A stretch of 33,496 nucleotides of DNA, taken from positions 1 to 33,496 of the forward strand of contig CACXPT010000018.1 in NCBI GenBank assembly GCA_902769585.1, written 5' to 3'. Positions 8,258-15,596 of this stretch are shown piece after piece. Each line of letters starts with the position of its first letter. The first letter of the stretch is position 1. The position numbers and the translations under genes are program-made. The notes below the pieces were generated by a model. The model was given only the letters and a program-made list of their open reading frames with translations, did no database searches and was not told the origin of the DNA. The stretch is from an uncultured bacterium. GTDB taxonomy: Bacteria; Verrucomicrobiota; Kiritimatiellia; RFP12; UBA1067.

Positions 8258-8385
8258 TTTAAGGTGTTTAAGGTTGGTAAGGTGTCTAAAGACCTTAAGG
8301 ACCTTAAAGACCTTATCGACCTTAAAGACCCTATTGACCTTAAAGACTTTAAAGACCTTAAAGACCTTATCGACCTTAAAATCCT
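8258..8385 (+). repeat. Nonamer tandem array B, inverted relative to array A
   Basis: Eleven units of TAAAGACCT/TATCGACCT at 8287-8385, the reverse complement of the array A unit. Three units in the A orientation (TTTAAGGTG-like, 8258-8284) lie next to the bundle gene. The array can fold on itself and also pair with array A across the four-helix-bundle gene. Its reverse-strand frame is open and reads FKVFKVFKV-like. Confidence 0.93.
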
Positions 8386-8396
8386 TAGACCCTGAT

Positions 8397-8402
8397 ATTT
8401 TA
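8397..8402 (-). promoter_or_regulatory. Candidate -10 for the thiN fusion
   Basis: Reverse strand TAAAAT in GAGATAAAATATCAGG, just outside array B. The array begins a few bases later, at about the place where a leaderless start codon would fall given the 6-base spacing used elsewhere in this window. Weak on its own. Confidence 0.3.
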
Positions 8403-8434
8403 TCTCTTTCGCAGTGCTGTCGCAAGTGCCGATG

Positions 8435-8443
8435 TGGTATCAT
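8435..8443 (+). promoter_or_regulatory. Extended -10 of the PBP-SEDS operon
   Basis: TGG-TATCAT followed by 10 bases and ATG 8454. The leader would be at most a few bases long. The same 9-mer also occurs at 8246-8254 on the other side of array B. Confidence 0.5.
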
Positions 8444-8453
8444 AGTGGGGCGC

Positions 8454-9701
8454 ATGAAGAGAAGGCTATACATACTTGGAACGCTTATCCTGGCGGCTGT
8501 CGTCGGCCTGCTGGTGGCCCATGCGCGCTGGCTGTCGGTCGGGCCCAGGGATCCGCGCTTCGTACGCTTCATGCGTCGCTACGACAGGCGCGCGAACGCC
8601 TCCGACATAATCCCGGCGCACGCCGTCGCCGTGGACCGCTGCGGACGCCCGATCGAGATGGCGGCGCCAGGTTCCACTTTCCAGCATGTCCTTGACGATC
8701 TCGGCATATCCGCCAAGGGCGAGGCCGTCCAGCTTTCCATCGATGCCGACCTGCAATCGCGCGCCGAGGAGCTGATGGCAGGGAAGAATGGCGCCGTGGT
8801 GGCGATGGAGCCGGCCACCGGGCGGATACGCGCCCTAGTTTCCGCGCCGCGTGCCGCCTATCTCGATAGGGCGCTCAACGGCCTCTATCCGCCAGGTTCG
8901 GTGTTCAAGGTGTTTGTGGCGGCGGCGGCGCTTTCCGCGAACGTGGATCCTGTGCTGAACTGTCCGGCGGAAGGCTACCGCAGCTCGCGCTCCACTCCGC
9001 CGATACGCGACGTGGAGGCGCGCCAGGCGGCGCGCGAAGGGAAGCGCTGGAAGGGATTCGGCCGCATAGGAATGGGCGAGGCGCTGGCGCATTCCTCAAA
9101 CACGTACTTCGCGCAGCTGGGCGTGGCGCTTGGTCCAGAGGCGTTCGGCGCGGCGGTCGAGGCGGCGAAGCTGCGCGACCCGGTGTCTGTCCTCTCTGCC
9201 TCCAGCCTGTCGCTGGAGGCGACCGGCGGCAGCGTGCCGGACGGGCTGCGTCCTGCACAGCTCGCGCCGGTGGCGATCGGGCAGGGGGCGCTGCAGCTAT
9301 CGCCGCTCGCCGTGGCAATGCTGACGGCGGCTGTTGCGGACGACGGGCTGATGCTGGTGCCCACGCTCTCGCAGACCGCGAAGCCCGCGTTGCGCGCGCG
9401 TCCGTTCACGTGCGCGGCGGCGGGGAGGGTGAAGAAGATGATGCGCTCGGTGGTGCGGAACGGCACCGGACGCGCGTGCGACATCCCTGGCCTTTCCGTT
9501 TGCGGAAAGACGGGAACGGCGGAGACCGGCAAAGGAAAAGACCACGCGTGGTTCACGTGCTTCGCGCCGCAGGAGGCTCCGCGTCTCGTGGTGACGGTGC
9601 TTGTGGAGCATGGCGGATTCGGCGCGCGCGCGGCGTTGCCGGTCGCACGCGAACTGCTGAAGAAGGCGCAGGAACTTGACTACTTCGGAGGGGAGAGGTG
9701 A
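8454..9701 (+). CDS. Penicillin-binding protein transpeptidase (class B-like)
   Basis: A 415-residue membrane-anchored DD-transpeptidase that crosslinks peptidoglycan in the periplasm. One N-terminal membrane segment (residues 5-23, YILGTLILAAVVGLLVAHA) is followed by a short linker and the catalytic domain. That domain carries all three penicillin-binding motifs: S149-V-F-K in PPGSVFKVF, S214-S-N, and KTGT at 352-355. It is much shorter than FtsI or PBP2 and lacks a large N-terminal pedestal, resembling PbpA-type proteins paired with RodA/FtsW. ATG 8454 is chosen because it follows the -10 box and gives a clean signal anchor; the frame is open further upstream only because array B is open. 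The stop overlaps the SEDS gene by 4 bases (GTGA), so the two are translationally coupled. Confidence 0.9.
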   Translation: MKRRLYILGTLILAAVVGLLVAHARWLSVGPRDPRFVRFMRRYDRRANASDIIPAHAVAVDRCGRPIEMAAPGSTFQHVLDDLGISAKGEAVQLSIDADLQSRAEELMAGKNGAVVAMEPATGRIRALVSAPRAAYLDRALNGLYPPGSVFKVFVAAAALSANVDPVLNCPAEGYRSSRSTPPIRDVEARQAAREGKRWKGFGRIGMGEALAHSSNTYFAQLGVALGPEAFGAAVEAAKLRDPVSVLSASSLSLEATGGSVPDGLRPAQLAPVAIGQGALQLSPLAVAMLTAAVADDGLMLVPTLSQTAKPALRARPFTCAAAGRVKKMMRSVVRNGTGRACDIPGLSVCGKTGTAETGKGKDHAWFTCFAPQEAPRLVVTVLVEHGGFGARAALPVARELLKKAQELDYFGGER

Positions 9702-10729
9702 AGCGCGACTGGTGGATGTGCGCGGCAGTGGTTGTGCTGGCCGTGTTCGGCTTCCTGCTTCAGGTGCGCCTCGCGGGAACCGTGCCTGCGCTCGAAGGGA
9801 CTATGCCGCTCTTGGCGGGAATGCTTGCCGGTGTGGTGGCGGCTGTCGCATGCGGTGGCGGACGTGCAGGACGTTTTCTGGAAGGGAAGGGCAAGTGGAT
9901 TGCGCTCGGAGTGGCCGTGGCGCTCATGCTGGCGCTCCTGGCGTTTGGGAGAAGATATAGGGGCGGGCTTTACCTGCCGGGGCGCATCAACCCGTCGGAG
10001 ATTGTCAAGCTGTGCCTTGTCGCCTTCCTCGCCGGTTGGTTGGACCGGCACAAGGTCTTTAAGGGTCTAGCTTTGTGCGGCATCCTGTTCTTGCTGGTTG
10101 CGGCGGCAGGCGACTTCGGCCTTTTGGCGCAGCTCGCGATAACGGTCGCGGCGATGCTGTGGGCTGCGTCTTGGGTCTGGGGCTCGCTTGCCGCTATCGT
10201 GCTGGCAGGCGGGATGGCATTTGTCGCTGCGCATCCTTCCGGCCATCTGGCGACGCGCTTTGCCGTGTGGCGTGACCCGTTTGGCGACGTGACAGGTGCC
10301 GGGTGGCAGACGCTTCAGGGACTGACGGCGATCCTTTCCGGCGGGATGTCCGGGACCGGGTTCGGCCTGGGGGAGGTCCAGTCTGTTCCAATCGTCGCTA
10401 GCGATTTCGTGTACGCTGCCGTGGCGGAGGAGCTTGGGCTGGTCGGTTGCGCGGCCGTGCTGCTGCTTTGGGCGTTCGTTTTCGCGCGCGGCTTGCGCAC
10501 GGCGGCGCGCCGGGCTGCAGACGCGCCGTCAGAGGCCCTCCTTGCGACGGGAATCGTGGCGAGCCTAGCCGTGCAGCTCGTCCTGAACGTGGCTGGCGTG
10601 CTGAACGCGCTGCCGATGACAGGCATAACGCTCCCCCTCATCTCGCTTGGAGGCAGTTCGCAGGCGACGACTCTCCTCATGTGCGGCGTGCTGGCGGGCA
10701 TCTCCTGCGCGCCCGCGCAGGAAGAATGA
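9698..10729 (+). CDS. SEDS peptidoglycan glycosyltransferase (RodA/FtsW family)
   Basis: A 343-residue multi-pass membrane protein of the SEDS family, which polymerises lipid II into glycan strands with a partner class B PBP. Family motifs are LPGRINPSEIVKL, the WRDPFGDVTGAGWQTLQGL region, GGMSGTGFGLG, VASDFVYAAVAEELGLVG, LNALPMTGITLPLISLGGSS. The start is GTG 9698 overlapping the PBP stop, with GGAGGGGA at 9688-9695 as ribosome site. RodA and FtsW cannot be told apart from sequence alone; the paired, compact PBP argues for an elongation-type or spare complex. A 17-bp stretch at 10052-10068 resembles two units of the nonamer array found 2.7 kb upstream. Confidence 0.9.
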   Translation: MKRDWWMCAAVVVLAVFGFLLQVRLAGTVPALEGTMPLLAGMLAGVVAAVACGGGRAGRFLEGKGKWIALGVAVALMLALLAFGRRYRGGLYLPGRINPSEIVKLCLVAFLAGWLDRHKVFKGLALCGILFLLVAAAGDFGLLAQLAITVAAMLWAASWVWGSLAAIVLAGGMAFVAAHPSGHLATRFAVWRDPFGDVTGAGWQTLQGLTAILSGGMSGTGFGLGEVQSVPIVASDFVYAAVAEELGLVGCAAVLLLWAFVFARGLRTAARRAADAPSEALLATGIVASLAVQLVLNVAGVLNALPMTGITLPLISLGGSSQATTLLMCGVLAGISCAPAQEE

Positions 10730-10741
10730 AACGCGATATAA

Positions 10742-10757
10742 CGCGCCACGGGGCGCG
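10742..10757 (+). terminator. Short GC hairpin after the SEDS gene
   Basis: CGCGCC-ACGG-GGCGCG forms a 6-bp stem 12 bases after the SEDS stop, followed by GATTTGTG rather than a strong T-run. It may be a weak terminator lying just in front of the gatC -10. Confidence 0.3.
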
Positions 10758-10763
10758 GATTTG

Positions 10764-10772
10764 TGCTATAAT
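10764..10772 (+). promoter_or_regulatory. Extended -10 of gatC, leaderless spacing
   Basis: TGC-TATAAT, then 6 bases (GGCGGC) and ATG 10779. There is no convincing -35 and no Shine-Dalgarno sequence in the gap. It probably drives the whole gatC-to-fumarase run. Confidence 0.75.
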
Positions 10773-10778
10773 GGCGGC

Positions 10779-11078
10779 ATGGACAAACCTGCAATAGATG
10801 TCGCCTACGTGGCGGAACTGGCGAGGCTGGAGCTTACGGACGAGGAAAAGGCCGTATTCCAGCCTCAGCTGGAGAATATCGTCAAGTACGTGGAGAAGAT
10901 TTCCTCGGTGGACATTTCTGACGTGCCGCCCACGATGCACGGGCGCGCGATCGTGAATGCGTTGCGCGAAGACGAGGTGCGTCCGTCCCTCGACCGGGAG
11001 ACGGCCCTCGCAAACGCGCCCGCGCGCACGGGCGACGAGTTCATGCTGCCGAAGATAGTCGAGGGAGCGGAGAGCTAG
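10779..11078 (+). CDS. gatC: Asp-tRNA(Asn)/Glu-tRNA(Gln) amidotransferase subunit C
   Basis: A 99-residue GatC, the small stabilising subunit of the amidotransferase that corrects misacylated Glu-tRNA(Gln) or Asp-tRNA(Asn). The diagnostic pattern is present: VAYVAELARLELTDEEKAVFQPQLENIVKYVEKI, then DVPPTMHG and LREDEVRPSLDRETALANAP, ending with FMLPKIVE. ATG 10779 is chosen because the protein then starts at the conserved helix and follows the -10 by 6 bases. gatA follows after 34 bases. Length is normal. Confidence 0.93.
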   Translation: MDKPAIDVAYVAELARLELTDEEKAVFQPQLENIVKYVEKISSVDISDVPPTMHGRAIVNALREDEVRPSLDRETALANAPARTGDEFMLPKIVEGAES

Positions 11079-11112
11079 TGCTTGGTGCGAGTGTGGCGAA
11101 GTGGAGAATGTG

Positions 11113-12561
11113 ATGAGCGAACTGTATGAATTGGGAATAGAAGGGGCGGCCGAGGGGCTTGCGAAGGGCGAGTTCTCTTCGGTGGAGCTGACGCAGGCCG
11201 TGATAGACCGCGTGAGGGCAGAGAACCCGAGGATCGGCGCGTACCTGACGTTCGACGAGGAAGGCGCACTCGCCGCTGCGAAGGCTGCTGACGAGGCGAT
11301 TGCGAACGGCCGCGCAGGAGCGTGGCCATCCCGTCTCCTAGGAATACCTGTGGCGATCAAGGACCTGATCAACGTGAAGGGGCAGCCGTGCACGTGCGCC
11401 TCGAAGATCCTGAAGGGGTACGTGAGTCCATATGACGCGACGGTGATCAAGAACCTGAAGGCTGCCGGCGCGGTGTGCGCGGGACGGGTGAACATGGACG
11501 AGTTCGCGATGGGATCCTCCACCGAGAACTCTGCGCTCGGACGGACGGTGAACCCGTACGACGTGACGCGCGTGCCGGGCGGAAGCTCTGGCGGCAGCGC
11601 GGCGGCGGTGGGCGGCAACATGTGCATCGCGGCGCTCGGCACCGACACGGGCGGTTCGATCCGCCAGCCTGCGAGCTTCTGCAACTGCGTCGGACTGAAG
11701 CCCAGCTACGGGCGCGTCTCGCGCTTCGGCGTGACGGCGTTTGCGTCGTCCCTTGACCAGGTGGGGCCAATGACGAAGAGCGTGACGGACGCAGCGCTCC
11801 TCCTGCAGGCGCTCGCGGGGCACGACGAGATGGACGGCACGACGCCTGACGAGCCGGTGCCCGACTACGCGGCCGCGCTCGCGGGCGCATCGCTGAAGGG
11901 CGTGAAGATCGGTCTTCCGAAGGAATACTTCATCGACGGACTTGATCCCGAGGTGAAGCGCCTCACCGACGCGGCCGTGGCGAAGTGCGCAGCGGCGGGC
12001 GCGGAGCTTGTGGAGGTGAGCCTGCCGCACACCGAATACGCGATGGCCGTGTACTACATCGTGGCGCCGGCGGAGGCGAGCGCGAACCTCGCGCGGTTCG
12101 ACGGCGTGCGCTACGGGCACCGCTCTGCGCGAAGCGACGACGTGTTCAACCTGTATGCGCGCAGTCGCGCGGAGGGATTCGGGCCTGAGGTGAAGCGACG
12201 CATCATCATGGGCACATACGTGCTGTCCAGCGGCTACTACGACGCCTACTATGGACGCGCGCTGAAGGTGCGCACGCTCATCCGGCGCGACTTCGAGGAG
12301 GCGTTCGCGAAGGTGGATGCGCTGCTTACTCCGGTGGCACCCACGCCAGCGTTCAAGATCGGCGAGGTGCAGGATCCTCTCACGATGTACCTGAACGATC
12401 TTTTCACCATCCCGAGTTCGCTTGCCGGCAACTGCGCGATCAGCGTGCCTGTCGGTTTCACGGCGGACGCGCACCTGCCGGTGGGTGTGCAGTTCATTGG
12501 CGACGCGTATCGGGAGGACAAGCTCCTCCGTGTCGCCAAAGCGTTTGAGGACGCCACATGA
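11113..12561 (+). CDS. gatA: Asp-tRNA(Asn)/Glu-tRNA(Gln) amidotransferase subunit A
   Basis: A 482-residue amidase-signature enzyme that releases ammonia from glutamine and passes it to GatB. The Ser-cisSer-Lys triad is visible as Lys83 (GIPVAIKDLINVKG), Ser158 (VPGGSSGGSAAAV) and Ser182 (GTDTGGSIRQPA). The spacing between these residues matches characterised GatA proteins. Other family stretches are GRVNMDEFAMGSSTENSA and LKPSYGRVSRFG. ATG 11113 is preferred over the in-frame GTG at 11101 because GGAG sits just upstream of it. The stop overlaps the secretin start (ATGA at 12558-12561). gatB, normally next to gatA, is not in this window. Confidence 0.94.
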   Translation: MSELYELGIEGAAEGLAKGEFSSVELTQAVIDRVRAENPRIGAYLTFDEEGALAAAKAADEAIANGRAGAWPSRLLGIPVAIKDLINVKGQPCTCASKILKGYVSPYDATVIKNLKAAGAVCAGRVNMDEFAMGSSTENSALGRTVNPYDVTRVPGGSSGGSAAAVGGNMCIAALGTDTGGSIRQPASFCNCVGLKPSYGRVSRFGVTAFASSLDQVGPMTKSVTDAALLLQALAGHDEMDGTTPDEPVPDYAAALAGASLKGVKIGLPKEYFIDGLDPEVKRLTDAAVAKCAAAGAELVEVSLPHTEYAMAVYYIVAPAEASANLARFDGVRYGHRSARSDDVFNLYARSRAEGFGPEVKRRIIMGTYVLSSGYYDAYYGRALKVRTLIRRDFEEAFAKVDALLTPVAPTPAFKIGEVQDPLTMYLNDLFTIPSSLAGNCAISVPVGFTADAHLPVGVQFIGDAYREDKLLRVAKAFEDAT

Positions 12562-14096
12562 AAAAGTTTCTCGCGCTGACAGTCTTTCTTGCGGCCGCGG
12601 TCTTGTTCGCCGAGACCGGTGCCGACGAGACGTCTGACGACGCCATGACGAACGATGTGGTAGTCATCGACGTGCCAGCCGTGACTAATGACATAGTTGT
12701 GGCCGCCGCCACCAACAGCCTTACCGTCAAAGACATGGTCGATATCGCGCCTTGGACTGAGGCAAACAACCGTCGTCGGATATCCACGCGTACGTTCAAG
12801 CTCGTCCACGCCTCTGCCGAGGAGGTTGCAGAGCGCTTCAACTCCACTTGGGGCGGAGACTTTGGCATCACTTGGAAGATCAAGCAGATCGCGCAGGCTT
12901 TCCCCGAGGCAAACTCCGTGATGGTGACGGCGCCGGGCGTGATTCTTGAGGCTTGCGAGCAGGTGATCAAGGACATCGATGTGGAGGTGCCGCAGGTGTA
13001 CATTGAGGCGCGCTTCGTGGAGCTGAACAACTCGGCCCTCCACAAGCTCGGCATCGACTGGTCCATGCTTGAAGGCATGAAGGGGACCATGGCGATCAGC
13101 GGCGGCTTCGAGGAGCGCAGGTTCAAGAGTGGCATCAGCGAGTACAAGACCATCACCGGCGGTAGCGCCTACGACAACACGTCATACTCCGCGAGCGGCA
13201 AGCGGGCCGACATGAGCTACTTCAACGGAACGCTTTCATTCTCCGACATGACCCTCGTGCTTAGCGCGCTTGAGCGCAATAACGACGTGAAGATATTCTC
13301 CAATCCGAAGATACTCGTGTCCAACGGGCGGAAGGCGATGGTGGACATGACGACCAAGTATCCGAACGTAACCGTGTCCGCCAAGCGTACACTCAACGGC
13401 AACTCGGAATCGCTAGATCTCGCCATGAACATGGCGTCGATTCCAGGCAAGGACACGCTGATGTTCGCAAACGAGGCCTTCTTCAGCTGGGGCATCTCCC
13501 TTGAGGTGACGCCTCGAATCGAGACGAACGGCCTGATATCCGTTTCGATCGTTCCCACCATCAGCAGCCTTGACACCACCTACGCTTCGTCAGGCTTCGT
13601 TACTGCCGATGACGGAGATAGCAAGTCGTCGTCCAGCACCTACTCCAGCAAGTATCCGATCATAGAGGTCCAGCGACTCGTCACGGAATTCGCCATGGCA
13701 AGCGGGACGACGGCTGTAATCGGCGGCCTGTCGAAGACGACCGAGGAGTCCGTTGACTCCGGCATACCGTGGCTGCGCGATTGGCCGTGGATCGGCAACA
13801 AGCTGTTCGGCGGCAAGTCGCGACAGAAGGTGCAGAAGGAGATACTGGTGTTCGTGACTGTAGGCATTGCCGATTCCAAGAACATGCCGGAGGATGTGGG
13901 GTTGCCGAAGAACGCGGTTCTTGGACGTACTTACACCCAGGGTTACCGTCAGGAGCCGGGTGACCGCACGGGTGCCGTGGAAGGCTTGCATTCACTCGAC
14001 ATGCGTTCGCTGGAGGATCAGGCGAACGATCCAGCGAACACGAACAAGCCGGAGCGGGCTTCTTCGTCCTTCTCCATTCCATTCCAGAAGAAATGA
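12558..14096 (+). CDS. Secretin-family outer-membrane protein (PilQ/GspD-like)
   Basis: A 512-residue protein with signal peptide (MKKFLALTVFLAAAVLFAET) and a C-terminal secretin domain, the ring-forming outer-membrane pore of type II/IV-pilus systems. An N-domain-like section (TFKLVHASAEEVAERFNSTW ... VMVTAPGVILEACEQVIKDI) is followed by VPQVYIEARFVELNN. The secretin core ends with VIGGLSKTTEESVDSGIPWL, RDWPWIGNKLFGG and KEILVFVTV, the usual G-G-L...P-x-L-x-x-x-P-x-x-G-x-L-F pattern. A Ser-rich insert (GDSKSSSSTYSSK) lies in the core. It is smaller than typical GspD and has no pilus or secretion genes beside it; instead it is coupled to gatA upstream and fumarase downstream by ATGA overlaps. 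Confidence 0.85.
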   Translation: MKKFLALTVFLAAAVLFAETGADETSDDAMTNDVVVIDVPAVTNDIVVAAATNSLTVKDMVDIAPWTEANNRRRISTRTFKLVHASAEEVAERFNSTWGGDFGITWKIKQIAQAFPEANSVMVTAPGVILEACEQVIKDIDVEVPQVYIEARFVELNNSALHKLGIDWSMLEGMKGTMAISGGFEERRFKSGISEYKTITGGSAYDNTSYSASGKRADMSYFNGTLSFSDMTLVLSALERNNDVKIFSNPKILVSNGRKAMVDMTTKYPNVTVSAKRTLNGNSESLDLAMNMASIPGKDTLMFANEAFFSWGISLEVTPRIETNGLISVSIVPTISSLDTTYASSGFVTADDGDSKSSSSTYSSKYPIIEVQRLVTEFAMASGTTAVIGGLSKTTEESVDSGIPWLRDWPWIGNKLFGGKSRQKVQKEILVFVTVGIADSKNMPEDVGLPKNAVLGRTYTQGYRQEPGDRTGAVEGLHSLDMRSLEDQANDPANTNKPERASSSFSIPFQKK

Positions 14097-15004
14097 GACA
14101 GGCCGACACCATGGTGAAGAACTGGAAATCGTCCAATGCGCTCGTAGATCGGATCGCGCGATTCGTCCAGGAGACGTCCAGCTCGTTGCCAGACGATGCG
14201 GAGCAGGCGCTTCGCAAGGCGTTGCGCCGCGAGGCGAAAGGGTCTTCCGCAAGGATGGTGCTGGAGACTATCCTGCGCAACGTGGAGCTGGCTCGCGCAG
14301 CCGGAACGCCCGTCTGCCAGGATACTGGCACGCTGACGTTTTTCGTCTCGGAGCAGCTTCGCCACCGCGTGACTCCTGCGGTCATTGGCGAGGCCGTGGC
14401 ACGAGCCACCGCGAACGGCTGGTTGCGCCGCAATACGATCGATTCCGTCACTGGCCGTTCAATCGACTCCAATGTCTGTGCTGGCGCGCCGGTGGTCCAC
14501 TACGTGGAAGTGAAGAGTGAAGAGGGAAGAGTGAAGAGTGAGGAGGGAGGGGGAGACTGGGATGTTTCGCTCTTGATGAAGGGGGGCGGGTCGGAGAACA
14601 TGAGCCGGCAGTTCTCGCTGCCAGACGCGTCTATGGGCGCCGGGCGCGATCTGGAAGGGGTGCGGCGCGCAGTCCTCACCGCCGTGCAGCAGGCGCAGGG
14701 CTACGGATGCGCTCCTGGCATCCTCGGCGTCTGCATCGGCGGCGACCGCGCAAGCGGATACGAGGAGGCCAAGCTGCAGCTGCTGCGGAACCTCGCCGAC
14801 ACTAATCCAGATCCTGCACTGGCTCGCCTGGAGCGCCGCATCCTGCGCGAAGCGAACTCGCTCGGCATCGGCCCGATGGGGCTAGGGGGAAAGACAACTC
14901 TACTTGCGGTGAAGATCGGTGCGCGCCCTCGCGTGCCGGCCAGTTTCTTCGTCACCGTCGCCTACCTCTGCTGGGCGGCACGCCGCCGGAGCATAATGCT
15001 ATGA
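14093..15004 (+). CDS. Class I fumarate hydratase / tartrate dehydratase, alpha subunit
   Basis: A 303-residue alpha subunit of a two-subunit Fe-S hydro-lyase that interconverts fumarate and malate (or acts on tartrate). Motifs are AGTPVCQDTGTLTFFV, LRRNTIDSVTGRSIDSNV, LMKGGGSENMSRQFSLPDAS, GYGCAPGILGVCIGGDRASG, LGIGPMGLGGKTTLLAVKIG and YLCWAARRRS. The three cluster cysteines are in VCQD, GCAPG and LCWA. A translated 42-bp heptamer array (VKSEEGRVKSEEGGG) interrupts the segment between VVHYVEV and DWDVSLLMKGGG, where relatives have a short link. ATG 14093 overlaps the secretin stop; ATG 14111 is an alternative. Fumarase versus tartrate dehydratase cannot be decided here. Confidence 0.88.
   Translation: MRQADTMVKNWKSSNALVDRIARFVQETSSSLPDDAEQALRKALRREAKGSSARMVLETILRNVELARAAGTPVCQDTGTLTFFVSEQLRHRVTPAVIGEAVARATANGWLRRNTIDSVTGRSIDSNVCAGAPVVHYVEVKSEEGRVKSEEGGGDWDVSLLMKGGGSENMSRQFSLPDASMGAGRDLEGVRRAVLTAVQQAQGYGCAPGILGVCIGGDRASGYEEAKLQLLRNLADTNPDPALARLERRILREANSLGIGPMGLGGKTTLLAVKIGARPRVPASFFVTVAYLCWAARRRSIML
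14509..14550 (+). repeat. Heptamer array inside the fumarase alpha gene
   Basis: Six contiguous 7-bp units AGTGAAG, AGTGAAG, AGGGAAG, AGTGAAG, AGTGAGG, AGGGAGG. The 42 bp equal 14 codons, so the frame is kept. Confidence 0.93.
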
Positions 15005-15594
15005 CGACTTTGACATACCCTTTCCGAGAAGCGGACGTGCGTTCACTGCGCGCCGGAGACACCGTCAGCGTCAACGGAACCATCTGGACTGGCCGCGACC
15101 GATTCCACAAGCATTTCGCCGATGGTGGTCGGCTCCCCGTAGACTTTCGCGACGGTGCGCTCTACCACTGCGGACCTGTGGTGGTGAAAGGTGAAGGGGG
15201 AAAGGTGAAAGGTGAGGTGGGGTGGAAAGTGGTGGCAGGGGGACCGACGACGAGCGTGAGAGAGAACGCGTACGAGCCGGACTTCATCGCCAAGACTGGT
15301 GTGCGCCTCATCATCGGGAAGGGCGGCATGGACGAGCGGACGCTTGAGGCGTGCAGGAAATGCGGCGCCGTGTACCTGCAGGCCGTGGGCGGTGCGGCGG
15401 CTGTCACGGCGCATGCGATAGAGCGCGTGTCGAACGTCTATTTCCTGGACGAGTTCGGCGCGGCCGAGGCGTGCTGGGAATTTGTCGTCAAGGACTTCCG
15501 CTGCGTTGTGGCGATGGACAGCCACGGAGTATCGCTGTTCTCGCGCGTCGCGGAAGAGTCGCGTCGTCGCCTTGACGTGCTGCTCGGTGCCTGA
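15001..15594 (+). CDS. Class I fumarate hydratase / tartrate dehydratase, beta subunit
   Basis: A 197-residue beta subunit that completes the active site of the hydro-lyase with the alpha subunit. Family motifs are FREADVRSLRAGDTVSVNGT, TGRDRFHKHF, ALYHCGPVV, AGGPTTSVRENAYEPDFIAK, GVRLIIGKGGMDERTL, CGAVYLQAVGGAAAVTAHAI, EFGAAEACWEFVVKDF and AMDSHGVSLF. ATG 15001 overlaps the alpha stop (ATGA), the usual coupled arrangement. Between CGPVV and the AGGPTTS motif there is a translated heptamer array (KGEGGKVKGEVGWKV) that relatives replace with a short loop. The stop is 2 bases from the convergent hydrolase stop. Confidence 0.9.
   Translation: MTTLTYPFREADVRSLRAGDTVSVNGTIWTGRDRFHKHFADGGRLPVDFRDGALYHCGPVVVKGEGGKVKGEVGWKVVAGGPTTSVRENAYEPDFIAKTGVRLIIGKGGMDERTLEACRKCGAVYLQAVGGAAAVTAHAIERVSNVYFLDEFGAAEACWEFVVKDFRCVVAMDSHGVSLFSRVAEESRRRLDVLLGA
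15183..15224 (+). repeat. Heptamer array inside the fumarase beta gene
   Basis: Five 7-bp units GGTGAAA, GGTGAAG, GGGGAAA, GGTGAAA, GGTGAGG at 15183-15217, plus a decayed sixth (TGGGGTG) to 15224. The 42 bp keep the frame. Confidence 0.9.
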
Positions 15595-15596
15595 AG

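Larger units (their letters stand above)
7347..8385 (-). mobile_element. Putative four-helix-bundle intervening element in thiN
   Basis: A 1.04-kb unit made of array B, a four-helix-bundle plus zinc-ribbon coding region, and inverted array A, sitting between a possible promoter and the first recognisable thiN codons. No transposase, reverse transcriptase or integrase is present. By analogy, four-helix-bundle proteins are encoded in 23S rRNA intervening sequences, which are stem-forming inserts. Mobility is inferred only from structure; a simple gene fusion with expanded repeats is the alternative. Confidence 0.45.

Noticed and set aside
7347..8385. CRISPR array
   Set aside because: The repeated unit is 9 bp with no unique spacers, and the arrays are inverted to each other; no cas genes are present.
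8199..8453. Upstream extension of the PBP
   Set aside because: The extra frame is open only because the 9-bp array is open in several frames; the signal anchor and promoter place the start at 8454.
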